From JASEGV01 sp947085285 (lineage in GTDB: Bacteria; Bacteroidota; Ignavibacteria; UBA10030; BY39): a stretch of DNA of 15,900 bases. Every line of letters begins with the position of its first letter. The first letter of the stretch is position 1. The position numbers were made by a program, and so were the translations under genes. Below the pieces are notes generated by a model that was not told the origin of the DNA, did no database searches, and was given only the letters and a program-made list of their open reading frames with translations. Of this stretch, positions 1 through 6,786 are shown one piece after another. The stretch is from assembly GCA_947085285.1 (NCBI GenBank), contig CAMTVZ010000254.1:1-15900 (forward strand). Reading direction: 5' to 3'.

Positions 1-966
1 ATAAGGTAGATTTAATTTTTGAAGAAGATTTTCGGCATCGGTGCGTAATGATTCGAGTTCGTTGTATGAAGTACCGGGGTGAACAAATTTTACAAGTTCA
101 ACTTTATCGAATTGGTGCAAGCGGTTCAGACCGCGGACATCTTTTCCGTAGGAGCCGGCTTCGCGTCGAAAGCAAGGTGTATATGCGCAATATTTCAGAG
201 GTAAATTTTTCTCGGAAAGAATTTCGTCGCGATGAATATTTGTAACCGGAACCTCGGCAGTCGGTACTAAAAATAGTTCATCCCTTTCCACAACATACAT
301 CAAATCTTCCTTGTCGGGAAGCTGACCTGTTCCAGTTGCACTTGCTGTATTAATCATCAACGGAGGTTGCAACTCAACGTATCCGGCATTATGAGCTTCG
401 TCTAAAAAGAAATTGATTAAAGCTCGCTGCAATTTTGCACCTGCACCACGATAAAGCGGAAAACCTGCTCCTGTAATTTTAACGCCAGTTTCGAAATCAA
501 TGATTCCTAATTTCTCGGCTAATTCCCAATGCGGTTTAGGTTCAAAATCAATTTCGTTTACCCCGATGTAATCGGGGTTTGTTTTCCCCCACGAAAAAAT
601 AACCTGATTATCTTGGGGCTTATGCCCTTCGGGGACTGAAGGATGCGGAACATTCGGAATTGAAAGAAGAAGTTTATTTAAACTTTCCTCAAGCAGCCGC
701 AACTCGTCGTCCATCGTTTTAATTTCCTCCTTTACTTTATTCATCTCGGCAATTGCCGCGGTTGCATCTCCACCAGCTTTTTTCATTTTAGCAATTTCTT
801 CGGAAACAACATTCCGTCGATTTTTTAGAGCTTCTGCTTTTTGAATAAGAAGACGCCGCTTTTCGTCCAAATCTAAAATTTCATCTATTCTATCTACATC
901 CCCCTTTTTGCGGATACCTTCTTTTACAAGTTGTGGATGTTCGCGAATGAATTTTATATCTAACAT
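1..966 (-). CDS. serS: Seryl-tRNA synthetase, partial (C-terminus beyond left edge)
   Basis: Charges tRNA-Ser with serine in the cytoplasm (class II synthetase). My translation from the ATG at 966 gives 322 uninterrupted residues to the window edge; the family is usually about 420-430, so roughly the last 100 residues, including motif 3, are missing. Visible: N-terminal coiled-coil arm (about residues 25-100), the DFEPKPHWEL segment (about 140-149), TGTGQLPD (211-218), PTAEVPVTN (235-243), and motif 2 with CFRREAGSYGKD and HQFDKVELVKF (265-294). A purine-rich AAAAGGA lies 11 nt before the start. It is the last visible gene of the minus-strand run, 17 nt after the RmlD-like gene. A palindrome-encoded insertion sits in a surface loop near residues 129-137 (see separate entry). 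Family identity is certain. Confidence 0.96.
   Translation of the reverse strand, partial: MLDIKFIREHPQLVKEGIRKKGDVDRIDEILDLDEKRRLLIQKAEALKNRRNVVSEEIAKMKKAGGDATAAIAEMNKVKEEIKTMDDELRLLEESLNKLLLSIPNVPHPSVPEGHKPQDNQVIFSWGKTNPDYIGVNEIDFEPKPHWELAEKLGIIDFETGVKITGAGFPLYRGAGAKLQRALINFFLDEAHNAGYVELQPPLMINTASATGTGQLPDKEDLMYVVERDELFLVPTAEVPVTNIHRDEILSEKNLPLKYCAYTPCFRREAGSYGKDVRGLNRLHQFDKVELVKFVHPGTSYNELESLRTDAENLLQKLNLPY
561..577. repeat. Palindrome (7-bp arms) inside serS
   Basis: CCCCGAT / gta / ATCGGGG, perfect 7-bp arms with a 3-nt loop, lying in frame inside serS. It encodes part of NPDYIGV, at a point where other SerRS proteins (from memory) usually have a shorter link between the WG motif and the FDFEPKPHW segment. 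A second, weaker GC-rich hairpin-like stretch lies about 40 bp further along the plus strand (615-634: GGGGC, ttat, GCCC, then TTCGGGG). Probably a small mobile-type palindrome tolerated in a variable loop; that origin is inference. Confidence 0.5.
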
Positions 967-983
967 AAATTCTATTATCCTTT

Positions 984-1913
984 TTAAATTATATGATATT
1001 CTTTATTTTTTTCATGTTGGTAAAATTGATTCTGAAAAACGGTCAAACCATTTTCAACGTTCGACATTTTAATATTCAATTCAGTTTCAGCTTTTAAAAT
1101 AATGAAACCTGATTTGAGGGGGCGTTGAGCCGGTTGTTTTAGGATAGAGGTTTTAATTGGAGTTATCAAATTCTTATTGAATTTCATTTTTTTTGCTAAT
1201 GCTAAAGCAAAACCGTAGCGGCTTATTAATTCGCTGCCGGAGATGTGATAAAGTCCATTACTGTCGTACTCAACAATTTTTAAAACAGCAAATGCTAAAT
1301 CGTCAACCAAGGTCGGATTCCCAATCTGGTCGTCGACAACTCGAATTTGTTTGTTCTGGATTAAATTGTTAGCAAGCCAAAGTGCGAAATTATCTTTCAC
1401 CTGATTAGCAATTCCGTAGAGAATCATGGTTCTGATAATTACATAAGGGATGCCCGAAAGTTTTAAAACATTCTCACTCGCCAATTTAGTCCGTCCGTAA
1501 TATGAAATCGGGTTGGGTGTATCGGCTTCGGAATAAGGACCGTTCTTTCCATCGAAAACATAATCGCTTGAGAAGTGAATTATTTTGGCGCCAACCATCT
1601 TTGCACCATAAATAAGGTTTTCAACTCCGCTTACATTAACTTTCCAGGCAAGAGCTCTGTCGGTTTCGCATAAATCCACATTTGTTACCGCGGCAGTATT
1701 AATGATTACATCGGGTTGAACTGAATCTATAAATTTCATTACCGAGGAACGTTTTGTAATATCCAACTGGTTATAAGTAAAATTTTTTTCGTCTAAAAAC
1801 GATTTTTCTTCAACCGATGCATTTATTATTTCGTATTGCTTACTTTTAGAAAATAGGGTTGTTAATTTTTGCCCTAAAAGTCCGTTGCTTCCAACTATCA
1901 GAATTCGCTTCAT
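984..1913 (-). CDS. RmlD-like NAD(P)-dependent sugar-nucleotide reductase (extended SDR)
   Basis: 309-residue extended short-chain dehydrogenase of the RmlD substrate-binding family (dTDP-4-dehydrorhamnose reductase and relatives). Seen: N-terminal nucleotide-binding GSNGLLGQ (8-15), DVIINTAAVTNVD (68-80), FSSDYVFDG (114-122), catalytic Tyr139-x3-Lys143 in YYGRTK, and a C-terminal RPLKSGF (264-270) typical of RmlD-type proteins. It starts 2 nt after the dapD stop and ends 17 nt before serS, so it is probably cotranscribed with both. There are no rmlA, rmlB or rmlC neighbours, so a strict dTDP-rhamnose role is not supported; another sugar-nucleotide 4-keto reductase or a MAT2B-like role is possible. 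Family assignment is firm, substrate unknown. Confidence 0.85.
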   Translation of the reverse strand: MKRILIVGSNGLLGQKLTTLFSKSKQYEIINASVEEKSFLDEKNFTYNQLDITKRSSVMKFIDSVQPDVIINTAAVTNVDLCETDRALAWKVNVSGVENLIYGAKMVGAKIIHFSSDYVFDGKNGPYSEADTPNPISYYGRTKLASENVLKLSGIPYVIIRTMILYGIANQVKDNFALWLANNLIQNKQIRVVDDQIGNPTLVDDLAFAVLKIVEYDSNGLYHISGSELISRYGFALALAKKMKFNKNLITPIKTSILKQPAQRPLKSGFIILKAETELNIKMSNVENGLTVFQNQFYQHEKNKEYHII

Positions 1914-1915
1914 AC

Positions 1916-2755
1916 TTATCTTAAACTTTCTTCGAGGGCAGTAGCAGCGTCAGTTTTTTCGTCGCGATATTTTACAATCACCGGTGTATAAACCGAAATT
2001 CCATTAATTTTCCCCCACTCGCTTGATATGGGCCTCGAGCCAGGAACTACTACTGCATTTTCGGGAATTATCAATTGTGTTTCAGGTGTCTTCTTATAAA
2101 TTTTATTCTTCACTGCATCGTAAACCGGCGTCGAACCTGTAATAAACACACCCGTTGCAATTACGCAACGCTTTTTAATTATTGTGCCTTCGTAAATACC
2201 ACAGTTGCCACCAATAAGAACATCGTCTTCAATAATTACGGGCATAGCCCCAATTGGTTCGAGCACACCACCAATTTGTGCAGCGGCACTAACGTGAACC
2301 CGTTTACCGATTTGAGCACACGAACCCACCAGAGCATGCGAATCGATCATCGTTCCCTCGTCAACATAGGCGCCGATGTTTACATAAGCCGGCGGCATTA
2401 TTACTACACCCTTTGCCACATAAGCTCCATCGCGGACAGCACTTCCACCGGGGACGATACGTATGTTATCTTGCAGGTTAAAACTTTTTAACTTCATAGT
2501 ATGCTTATCGAAATACTGAAACAACTCATCGGTTGAATATTCAGTTAACAAACCAATACGAAAGCCTAATAGTATTCCTTTTTTTACCCAAGTATTTACT
2601 TTCCAAGAGCCGCCATTTGGTTCAGCCGATCTTACTTCACCTCGATTTAATAACTCCTTGAGTTCTTTAAAAATTTTTTGAGCTTCTGAGCGATTGAGTT
2701 GGTCGAGCGGTTCAGAAAATAGCTGTTCTATTTTTTCTTGTAAAGAAGTTTTCAT
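1916..2755 (-). CDS. dapD: 2,3,4,5-tetrahydropyridine-2,6-dicarboxylate N-succinyltransferase
   Basis: Transfers succinyl from succinyl-CoA to tetrahydrodipicolinate, the first committed step of the succinylase branch to meso-diaminopimelate and lysine. 279 residues, normal for DapD. An N-terminal helical domain (1-95) is followed by a left-handed beta-helix of hexapeptide repeats (about 98-205). Diagnostic stretches are MPPAYVNIGAYVDEGTMIDS (120-139), GSCAQIGK (144-151) and IIEDDVLIGGNCGIYEG (174-190). It lies between dapA (38-bp AT-rich spacer) and the RmlD-like gene (2 nt). I see no Shine-Dalgarno upstream of its ATG. Its presence shows that this organism uses the succinylase branch rather than relying on the one-step aminotransferase or dehydrogenase branches. 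Confidence 0.96.
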   Translation of the reverse strand: MKTSLQEKIEQLFSEPLDQLNRSEAQKIFKELKELLNRGEVRSAEPNGGSWKVNTWVKKGILLGFRIGLLTEYSTDELFQYFDKHTMKLKSFNLQDNIRIVPGGSAVRDGAYVAKGVVIMPPAYVNIGAYVDEGTMIDSHALVGSCAQIGKRVHVSAAAQIGGVLEPIGAMPVIIEDDVLIGGNCGIYEGTIIKKRCVIATGVFITGSTPVYDAVKNKIYKKTPETQLIIPENAVVVPGSRPISSEWGKINGISVYTPVIVKYRDEKTDAATALEESLR

Positions 2756-2793
2756 ATTTGGGATTTGGAATTTTAGGTTTTGAGATTAGAATT

Positions 2794-3687
2794 TCAAATT
2801 AGTTTTAACTCCTTCAAAATTGCTTCTAACTTCGGACGATGTTTATCGCTCAACGGAACAAGTGGTAAGCGATAAGCTTCCTCAATTTTTCCCATCATTG
2901 CAAGTGCAGCTTTAACAGGAATCGGGTTCGATTCGATAAAGTTAAAATTCATTAACGGTAAAAGTTTGTTGTGTAATTTTACCGCTTCGTTAAAATTACC
3001 TTTCAGAGCGAGTCGAGTCATCTGTGAAAACATTTTTGGAACTTCGTTTGCAACCACAGAGATAACTCCATCGGCACCAAGCGACACTAACGGAAGTGTG
3101 ATAGCATCATCGCCCGACCAGACTGCAAAGCCTTTTGGACGGTTACGTAGTATTTCCATAATTTGTGTGAAATTGCCGGAAGCTTCTTTAACTCCGATGA
3201 TGTTCGGAATTTTCTCTGCCATTTGTAAAATTGTTTCTGCATCGATGTTGCTCCCTGTTCGACCGGGGACATTATAAACAACGATGGGCGCTTCTGTTTC
3301 TGCGGCGATTACTTGATAGTGTCTGAAAAATCCTTCTTGAGTTGGCTTGTTATAGTAAGGAGCTACAGATAATATAGCATCGGCTCCAGCTTGGAGAGCC
3401 AACTTTGAAAGTTTAATGGCTTTACTTGTATCGTTCGAGCCAGCACCTGCAATTATTTTTACTCGCTTTCGAGCAGTTTCAGCAACAATTCGGATTACAT
3501 CTATTTGCTCGGCTTCGTTTAGTGTTGCACTCTCGCCGGTTGTGCCGGTCGGAATTATTGCTTCAACTCTGTTTTTAATTTGAAACTCGACTAAATTGCG
3601 AAGCGACTTTTCGTCGATTCTTCCGTTTGTTTTGAAAGGTGTAACTAACGCAGTTCCTGTCCCTCTAAAAAATATTTCTCTATGCAT
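2794..3687 (-). CDS. dapA: 4-hydroxy-tetrahydrodipicolinate synthase
   Basis: Condenses pyruvate with aspartate semialdehyde through a Schiff base, entering the DAP/lysine pathway. 297 residues, a TIM barrel of normal length. Catalytic parts seen: PTGTTGES (47-54) with the Thr pair, Tyr111 in APYYNKPTQEG, Tyr138 in VVYNVPGRTGSN (Arg143 binds substrate carboxylate), and Schiff-base Lys167 in GVKEASGN. Compared from memory with E. coli DapA, lysine-site residues His53, His56 and Glu84 correspond here to Glu58, Gln61 and Lys89, so lysine feedback is probably weak or absent. It lies 18 nt after dapB and 38 nt before dapD, so the three dap genes form one unit. Confidence 0.97.
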   Translation of the reverse strand: MHREIFFRGTGTALVTPFKTNGRIDEKSLRNLVEFQIKNRVEAIIPTGTTGESATLNEAEQIDVIRIVAETARKRVKIIAGAGSNDTSKAIKLSKLALQAGADAILSVAPYYNKPTQEGFFRHYQVIAAETEAPIVVYNVPGRTGSNIDAETILQMAEKIPNIIGVKEASGNFTQIMEILRNRPKGFAVWSGDDAITLPLVSLGADGVISVVANEVPKMFSQMTRLALKGNFNEAVKLHNKLLPLMNFNFIESNPIPVKAALAMMGKIEEAYRLPLVPLSDKHRPKLEAILKELKLI

Positions 3688-3705
3688 AATTTTAATTCTT
3701 TATTT

Positions 3706-4443
3706 TTATATTGAAGTTATAACATCTTTCATAGTAAACACTCCTTTTTTATTCTTAAGCCATTCGGCTGCCAACAAAGCTCCTAAAGCAAAACCACGCC
3801 GATTTTTTGCTGTATGTGTCAACTCGATACAATCGAAATCGGAATCGAATAAAACTGTATGTTTACCAATGCACGAGCCGACTCGAGTCGAGGTAATATG
3901 TAATTGATCCGATTTTATTTTCGTGTGGGCAGTCTCTTGCAGTATTTCTTTCTTCCGCTTCACGTTTTGAGTTATGATTTGCCCCAACACTAACGCAGTT
4001 CCGCTCGGGCTATCGGTTTTTTGTCGATGATGGATTTCCGAAACCATCATATCATACTCATCGAAATTATTTAGAATACCAGATGCAGTATTTATTATGC
4101 GGTAAAAGATGTTTATTCCCAAAGAAAAATTAGGCGAATAGAGTAACCCGACGTTGTTCTTCTTCACAATTTTTTTTACTTCCTCAAGTTTATCGAACCA
4201 GCCGGTTGTTCCAACCACTATATTTTTTCCAGCGTTTGCCACTGCTTCGATATTATCAAAAACTACTGTTGGGGTGGTAAAATCGATGCATACATCAATA
4301 TTTTTAAGATTTTTTTTGGTCTGTGCCTGAGCATTATAATTTTCTGCTTCTGTAATTATTTTTGTAACAGCTATATTTTTTTCGGCTGCAACCTCTTCGA
4401 TAGCTTTGCCCATTTTACCATAACCAATAATAGCAATATTCAT
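3706..4443 (-). CDS. dapB: 4-hydroxy-tetrahydrodipicolinate reductase
   Basis: NAD(P)H-dependent reduction of the DapA product to tetrahydrodipicolinate, the substrate of DapD. 245 residues. N-terminal Rossmann fold with GYGKMG (7-12), CIDFTTP (52-58), VVGTTGW (76-82), SPNFSLGIN (103-111), and the catalytic region EIHHRQKTDSPSGTA (136-150), in which His138 and Lys142 match the E. coli catalytic His159 and Lys163. The family is variable in length, and this compact form fits FCB-group DapB. It begins 11 nt after the PfkB-family gene and is followed by dapA after 18 nt. The assignment is firm. Confidence 0.95.
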   Translation of the reverse strand: MNIAIIGYGKMGKAIEEVAAEKNIAVTKIITEAENYNAQAQTKKNLKNIDVCIDFTTPTVVFDNIEAVANAGKNIVVGTTGWFDKLEEVKKIVKKNNVGLLYSPNFSLGINIFYRIINTASGILNNFDEYDMMVSEIHHRQKTDSPSGTALVLGQIITQNVKRKKEILQETAHTKIKSDQLHITSTRVGSCIGKHTVLFDSDFDCIELTHTAKNRRGFALGALLAAEWLKNKKGVFTMKDVITSI

Positions 4444-4454
4444 ATTATCTCCAT

Positions 4455-5378
4455 CTATTTTTTATTTTCGTTAATTTTAAATTTCGAAAGTTTGTCAATT
4501 TCGTTGGACGATTTAAAAGTTGCATTCAATGCTGCAACCTGATTCGCATACTCGGTTGATATCTTTTCATCTTTAGAGCGGATATATCTTGCACAATAAG
4601 CGGCTCCAAAAACATCGCCGCAACCGGTAGAATCTAATGCCCGTTCGATTTCGATTCCAACAAAATCAACCCTCTCAATGTGTTTATTCTCATCTTTGAA
4701 AAGTGTACATCCTTTTGAACCACGTGTTATAATTACGTTGTTCGTGTTCAATGCTGTTATCTGTTTAATCAAATACTCTTCATCAGGTTTTTCGTTTATA
4801 AGCCCGGCTGTTTCTTCTTCGTTCATCTGAACTGTGTGCAACATAAACAACCATCGTCGCCAATCGGGTATTAATCGGCGGTATCGTTTTCCGTCTTCAT
4901 TTATTCCTAACGATAGACTGTGTAAATCGAAATAAATCGGAATTTTTTCTTCGCGAACAGTCATTCTGATTTCATCTAAGGTTTCGAGTGTAATATCAAA
5001 GCCTGAAATCATATTTATCAAAATCATATTTGTATCAAGATACGGTTTTATTCTTTTAAAAGGAATTGGTTTAGCAATATTTTCAGAACATTCGATACGG
5101 TTACTGTTATCTTGATAGTAAAGATGAACCCGATTTGTTTCCCCTTCGGTTTTAAAAATTCCGGAAGAATCTATGTTCTTGTATGCGTCGAGCCGTTCTA
5201 TCAAATGCGAATAATCTTTGTTACCGACACCGAAAACTGGAAAAATTTTTGTGTTTGAATCGGCTATGTTTGCAAGAGCGGCGAGCGAATAAAAAATTCC
5301 GCCGTAACCTTCCGATTGACTTCCGTCGGTGTGATGAATTACATCGAGGCAAATATGTCCGATTACAGTGATAACCAT
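4455..5378 (-). CDS. PfkB/ribokinase-family carbohydrate or nucleoside kinase
   Basis: 307 residues from the start chosen here; the open frame extends 14 codons further upstream, but that would overlap the HisA-like gene, while the ATG at 5378 sits 2 nt after its stop and opens directly with the family's first strand (VITVIGHICLDVI). Seen: GYGGIFYSLAALA (24-36, substrate-side glycines), MNEEE (185-189), IITRGSKGC (216-224, ATP side) and DSTGCGD (249-255), whose Asp255 is the catalytic base. All the kinase signature parts are intact, so the enzyme should be active. Substrate is unknown. Tight coupling to the HisA-like protein suggests that the two handle the same phosphosugar-like ligand; that is inference. 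Confidence 0.85.
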   Translation of the reverse strand: MVITVIGHICLDVIHHTDGSQSEGYGGIFYSLAALANIADSNTKIFPVFGVGNKDYSHLIERLDAYKNIDSSGIFKTEGETNRVHLYYQDNSNRIECSENIAKPIPFKRIKPYLDTNMILINMISGFDITLETLDEIRMTVREEKIPIYFDLHSLSLGINEDGKRYRRLIPDWRRWLFMLHTVQMNEEETAGLINEKPDEEYLIKQITALNTNNVIITRGSKGCTLFKDENKHIERVDFVGIEIERALDSTGCGDVFGAAYCARYIRSKDEKISTEYANQVAALNATFKSSNEIDKLSKFKINENKK

Positions 5379-5380
5379 TT

Positions 5381-6133
5381 TTATACCTTTGCAGTGTATG
5401 GATATTTCAATAACTCGCAAACCCGCCAGATGTTTTGGCAGGAAAATTTATTATTGTAAAGAGCTTTGCCGATTATCACCGAATCGACACCATATTTAAC
5501 TAACTCTTGCATTTTCAGAAGGTCGTCCAGCCCTCGAATACCGCCAGAGGCAGTTACACGCATACCAGTTTCGATAGCGAACTCTTTGATTGCATCGAAA
5601 TTCGGACATGTTGTTTTTCCGTCAGTAATTATATTTCGATAAACAATGCGTGTGAAACCGAGAAATTTAGCATGCTGTGCAGCATCAATAAGGGTGAAAT
5701 CGGAATTTTTAACCCAGCCTTTGGTAACAACTTTGTTATTTTCCACTGCCAAACCTATCACAACTTTGCTACCTCCGTATTTTTGCAAAATCTTTACAGC
5801 TTCTGTTGGTTTTTCAAGAAACAGAGTACCGATTAGAATTCTGTAAATACCGATATCGAAAGCACGTTGAGCATCGGCAAGACTATGAATACCCCCCCCA
5901 AACTCGATTGGTATATCAACGGTTTGGATAATTTTTTGAACCACATCGAGGTTTACAAAATGCCCCGCATTCACAGCATCGAAATCGGTGATGTGGAGCG
6001 ACTTAGCGTTTTCGAGGCGCCATAGTTTAGCCATCTCGACTGGATCGTCCGAGCAAACTGTACCATCCTCGTATTTAACTTTGAAGAGGCATTTACCCGC
6101 TTTTATTCGTATTGCCGGTATGATTAGTATCAT
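5381..6133 (-). CDS. HisA/HisF-fold (beta/alpha)8 protein lacking HisA catalytic residues
   Basis: 250 residues, clearly homologous along its full length to HisA (ProFAR isomerase). Phosphate-binding elements are kept: FGGGIHSLADA (78-88), IGTLFLE (101-107), ASGGIRGLDDL (195-205), IGKALY (221-226). By motif alignment from memory with T. maritima HisA, general base Asp8 is Arg9 here (IIPAIRIKAGK), general acid Asp127 is Ala129 (VVIGLAVENNKV), and Thr164 is Arg166 (RIVYRNIITDG). Ordinary isomerase activity is therefore unlikely. No other histidine gene is nearby. It is first in a seven-gene minus-strand run and translationally close to a PfkB kinase (2-nt gap). It may be a repurposed phosphosugar-binding protein or an enzyme with new chemistry. 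Automatic annotation would probably call it hisA, and I think that would mislead. Confidence 0.85.
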   Translation of the reverse strand: MILIIPAIRIKAGKCLFKVKYEDGTVCSDDPVEMAKLWRLENAKSLHITDFDAVNAGHFVNLDVVQKIIQTVDIPIEFGGGIHSLADAQRAFDIGIYRILIGTLFLEKPTEAVKILQKYGGSKVVIGLAVENNKVVTKGWVKNSDFTLIDAAQHAKFLGFTRIVYRNIITDGKTTCPNFDAIKEFAIETGMRVTASGGIRGLDDLLKMQELVKYGVDSVIIGKALYNNKFSCQNIWRVCELLKYPYTAKV

Positions 6134-6192
6134 AATCTGCTTTTAAATTGCATAAAAATTTATTTAAATTCAAGCCAAACAAATATCTTCAT

Positions 6193-6221
6193 TTGATTAA
6201 GTCAGTATTTTTCACTACTTT
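6193..6221 (+). promoter_or_regulatory. Candidate promoter for clpS
   Basis: In the 111-bp gap between the divergent HisA-like and clpS genes, TTGATT (6193-6198) and TACTTT (6216-6221) are separated by 17 bp, 23 bp ahead of the clpS ATG. The gap must also hold the minus-strand promoter of the dap run, for which I see no convincing boxes. The sequence is very AT-rich, so a chance match is possible. Confidence 0.3.
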
Positions 6222-6244
6222 TTTACAGAAAATTTTTAACAGTT

Positions 6245-6517
6245 ATGCAAACACAACCTTTAGAAGAAATAGAAGAAGCCATCGAAACGCAGACACCAGC
6301 AAAAGTAATTTTGTTTAACGACGAGGTGCATACGTTTGATGAAGTAATTTACCAGATCATCCGAGCTATTCGTTGCGACTTCGAAAAAGCAAAAGCTCTT
6401 ACTTATCAGGTTCACAATTATGGTAAAGCAATTGTATTCGCAGGCGAGTTGTCGCGGTGTATTGAAGTCAGTAGCATACTCGAAGAAATTGAGTTGATGA
6501 CACAAATAGAATATTAG
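6245..6517 (+). CDS. clpS: ATP-dependent Clp protease adaptor ClpS
   Basis: Small adaptor that delivers N-end-rule substrates to ClpA/ClpC-type unfoldases. 90 residues: a flexible acidic N-terminal tail (1-18), then the ClpS core beginning AKVILFNDEVHTFDEVI (19-35). Asn25, Asp26 and Glu27 match the NDD/NDE triplet that grips the substrate amino group, and His57 in QVHNYGKA matches the conserved His66 of E. coli ClpS. The C-terminus (AGELSRCIEVSSILEEIELM) fits short FCB-group versions. No Shine-Dalgarno is seen. It is monocistronic by appearance: divergent from the dap run, with 265 bp before alaS. No clp protease gene is in view. Confidence 0.85.
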   Translation: MQTQPLEEIEEAIETQTPAKVILFNDEVHTFDEVIYQIIRAIRCDFEKAKALTYQVHNYGKAIVFAGELSRCIEVSSILEEIELMTQIEY

Positions 6518-6540
6518 TATAATGAAACCATTTGTTCATC

Positions 6541-6660
6541 GATCCATTGAATCATTGAATCATTGAATCATTGGATCATTGAATCATTGGATCATTGAAT
6601 CATTGAATCAATGAATAAATGAATAAATGGATAATTGAATAAATGGATAATTGGATTAGT
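6541..6660. repeat. 8-bp tandem repeat, 15 units
   Basis: Exactly 120 bp made of fifteen 8-bp units. The first eight or so are GAATCATT/GGATCATT/GATCCATT; later ones drift to GAATAAAT and GGATAATT, ending GGATTAGT. It lies between clpS and alaS, in no gene. The period of 8 means copy changes do not keep a reading frame, in agreement with a non-coding position. The gradient from pure to degenerate units suggests growth from the 5' side; that is inference. Confidence 0.85.
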
Positions 6661-6705
6661 GGATAAGAAGAACAAATGAAATTTTTTTTAACTAATTTAT
6701 TGATA

Positions 6706-6711
6706 TATAAT
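6706..6711 (+). promoter_or_regulatory. Candidate -10 box for alaS
   Basis: A perfect TATAAT (6706-6711) directly after the tandem repeat, 72 bp before the alaS ATG. No good -35 box lies at the right distance (T-rich only). If used, transcription would start at about the first ACTCC/GGGGT palindrome, placing the short leader ORF and both palindromes in the 5' UTR. Confidence 0.25.
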
Positions 6712-6779
6712 AAACTCCAGAGGGGTTTTATGTTTGTAGAAGAAAATTTTAATAGCCACACGAACAACTCCGCAGGAGT
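6712..6779 (+). repeat. Pair of related ACTCC/GGAGT palindromes at the alaS start
   Basis: Two similar hairpins 53 bp apart. Copy one is AAACTCC / AGA / GGGGTTT (6712-6718 with 6722-6728, one G-T pair). Copy two is ACTCC / GCA / GGAGT (6767-6771 with 6775-6779). The right arm of each is purine-rich and supplies the Shine-Dalgarno-like sequence for the ATG just after it (6730 and 6783). Copies of this kind, followed by ATGTTTGTAG, are in my recollection dispersed in FCB-group genomes, but I cannot confirm this here. Confidence 0.55.
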
Positions 6780-6786
6780 CGAATGA
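6730..6786 (+). CDS. 18-codon leader ORF overlapping the alaS start
   Basis: ATG at 6730, preceded by AGAGGGG at a suitable distance, encodes MFVEENFNSHTNNSAGVE and stops at the TGA whose first two bases are the TG of the alaS ATG (ATGA overlap). This geometry would couple alaS translation to the leader. Only one alanine codon occurs (GCA), so classical alanine attenuation is not supported. The alternative is that the ORF is a by-product of a dispersed repeat whose two palindromes both end in an SD-like stretch. Whether the peptide is made is unknown. Confidence 0.35.
   Translation: MFVEENFNSHTNNSAGVE

Noticed and set aside
48..245. Plus-strand open frame of 65 codons
   Set aside because: Lies wholly inside serS on the opposite strand, which has clear SerRS motifs; no recognisable protein features.
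984..1913. Part of a dTDP-rhamnose (rml) cluster
   Set aside because: No rmlA, rmlB, rmlC or glycosyltransferase gene is present; only the fold-level family can be supported.
2075..2491. Plus-strand open frame of 138 codons
   Set aside because: Antisense to the dapD beta-helix region; composition rich in Cys/Asn/Thr and no family resemblance. Shadow of dapD.
5379..5420. Longer N-terminus for the PfkB-family kinase
   Set aside because: The extra 14 residues overlap the HisA-like gene, and the family's first beta strand begins exactly at the ATG at 5378, 2 nt after the upstream stop.
5381..6133. Ordinary histidine-biosynthesis hisA
   Set aside because: The positions of both catalytic Asp residues and the Thr are substituted, and there are no his neighbours.
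6541..6660. CRISPR array
   Set aside because: Direct 8-bp units without spacers; likewise the 15-bp and 36-bp repeats near 15.2 kb have no unique spacers, and no cas genes are present.
6730..6786. Alanine-codon attenuator leader for alaS
   Set aside because: Only one Ala codon in 18 and no alternative terminator hairpin with a T-run between leader and alaS.
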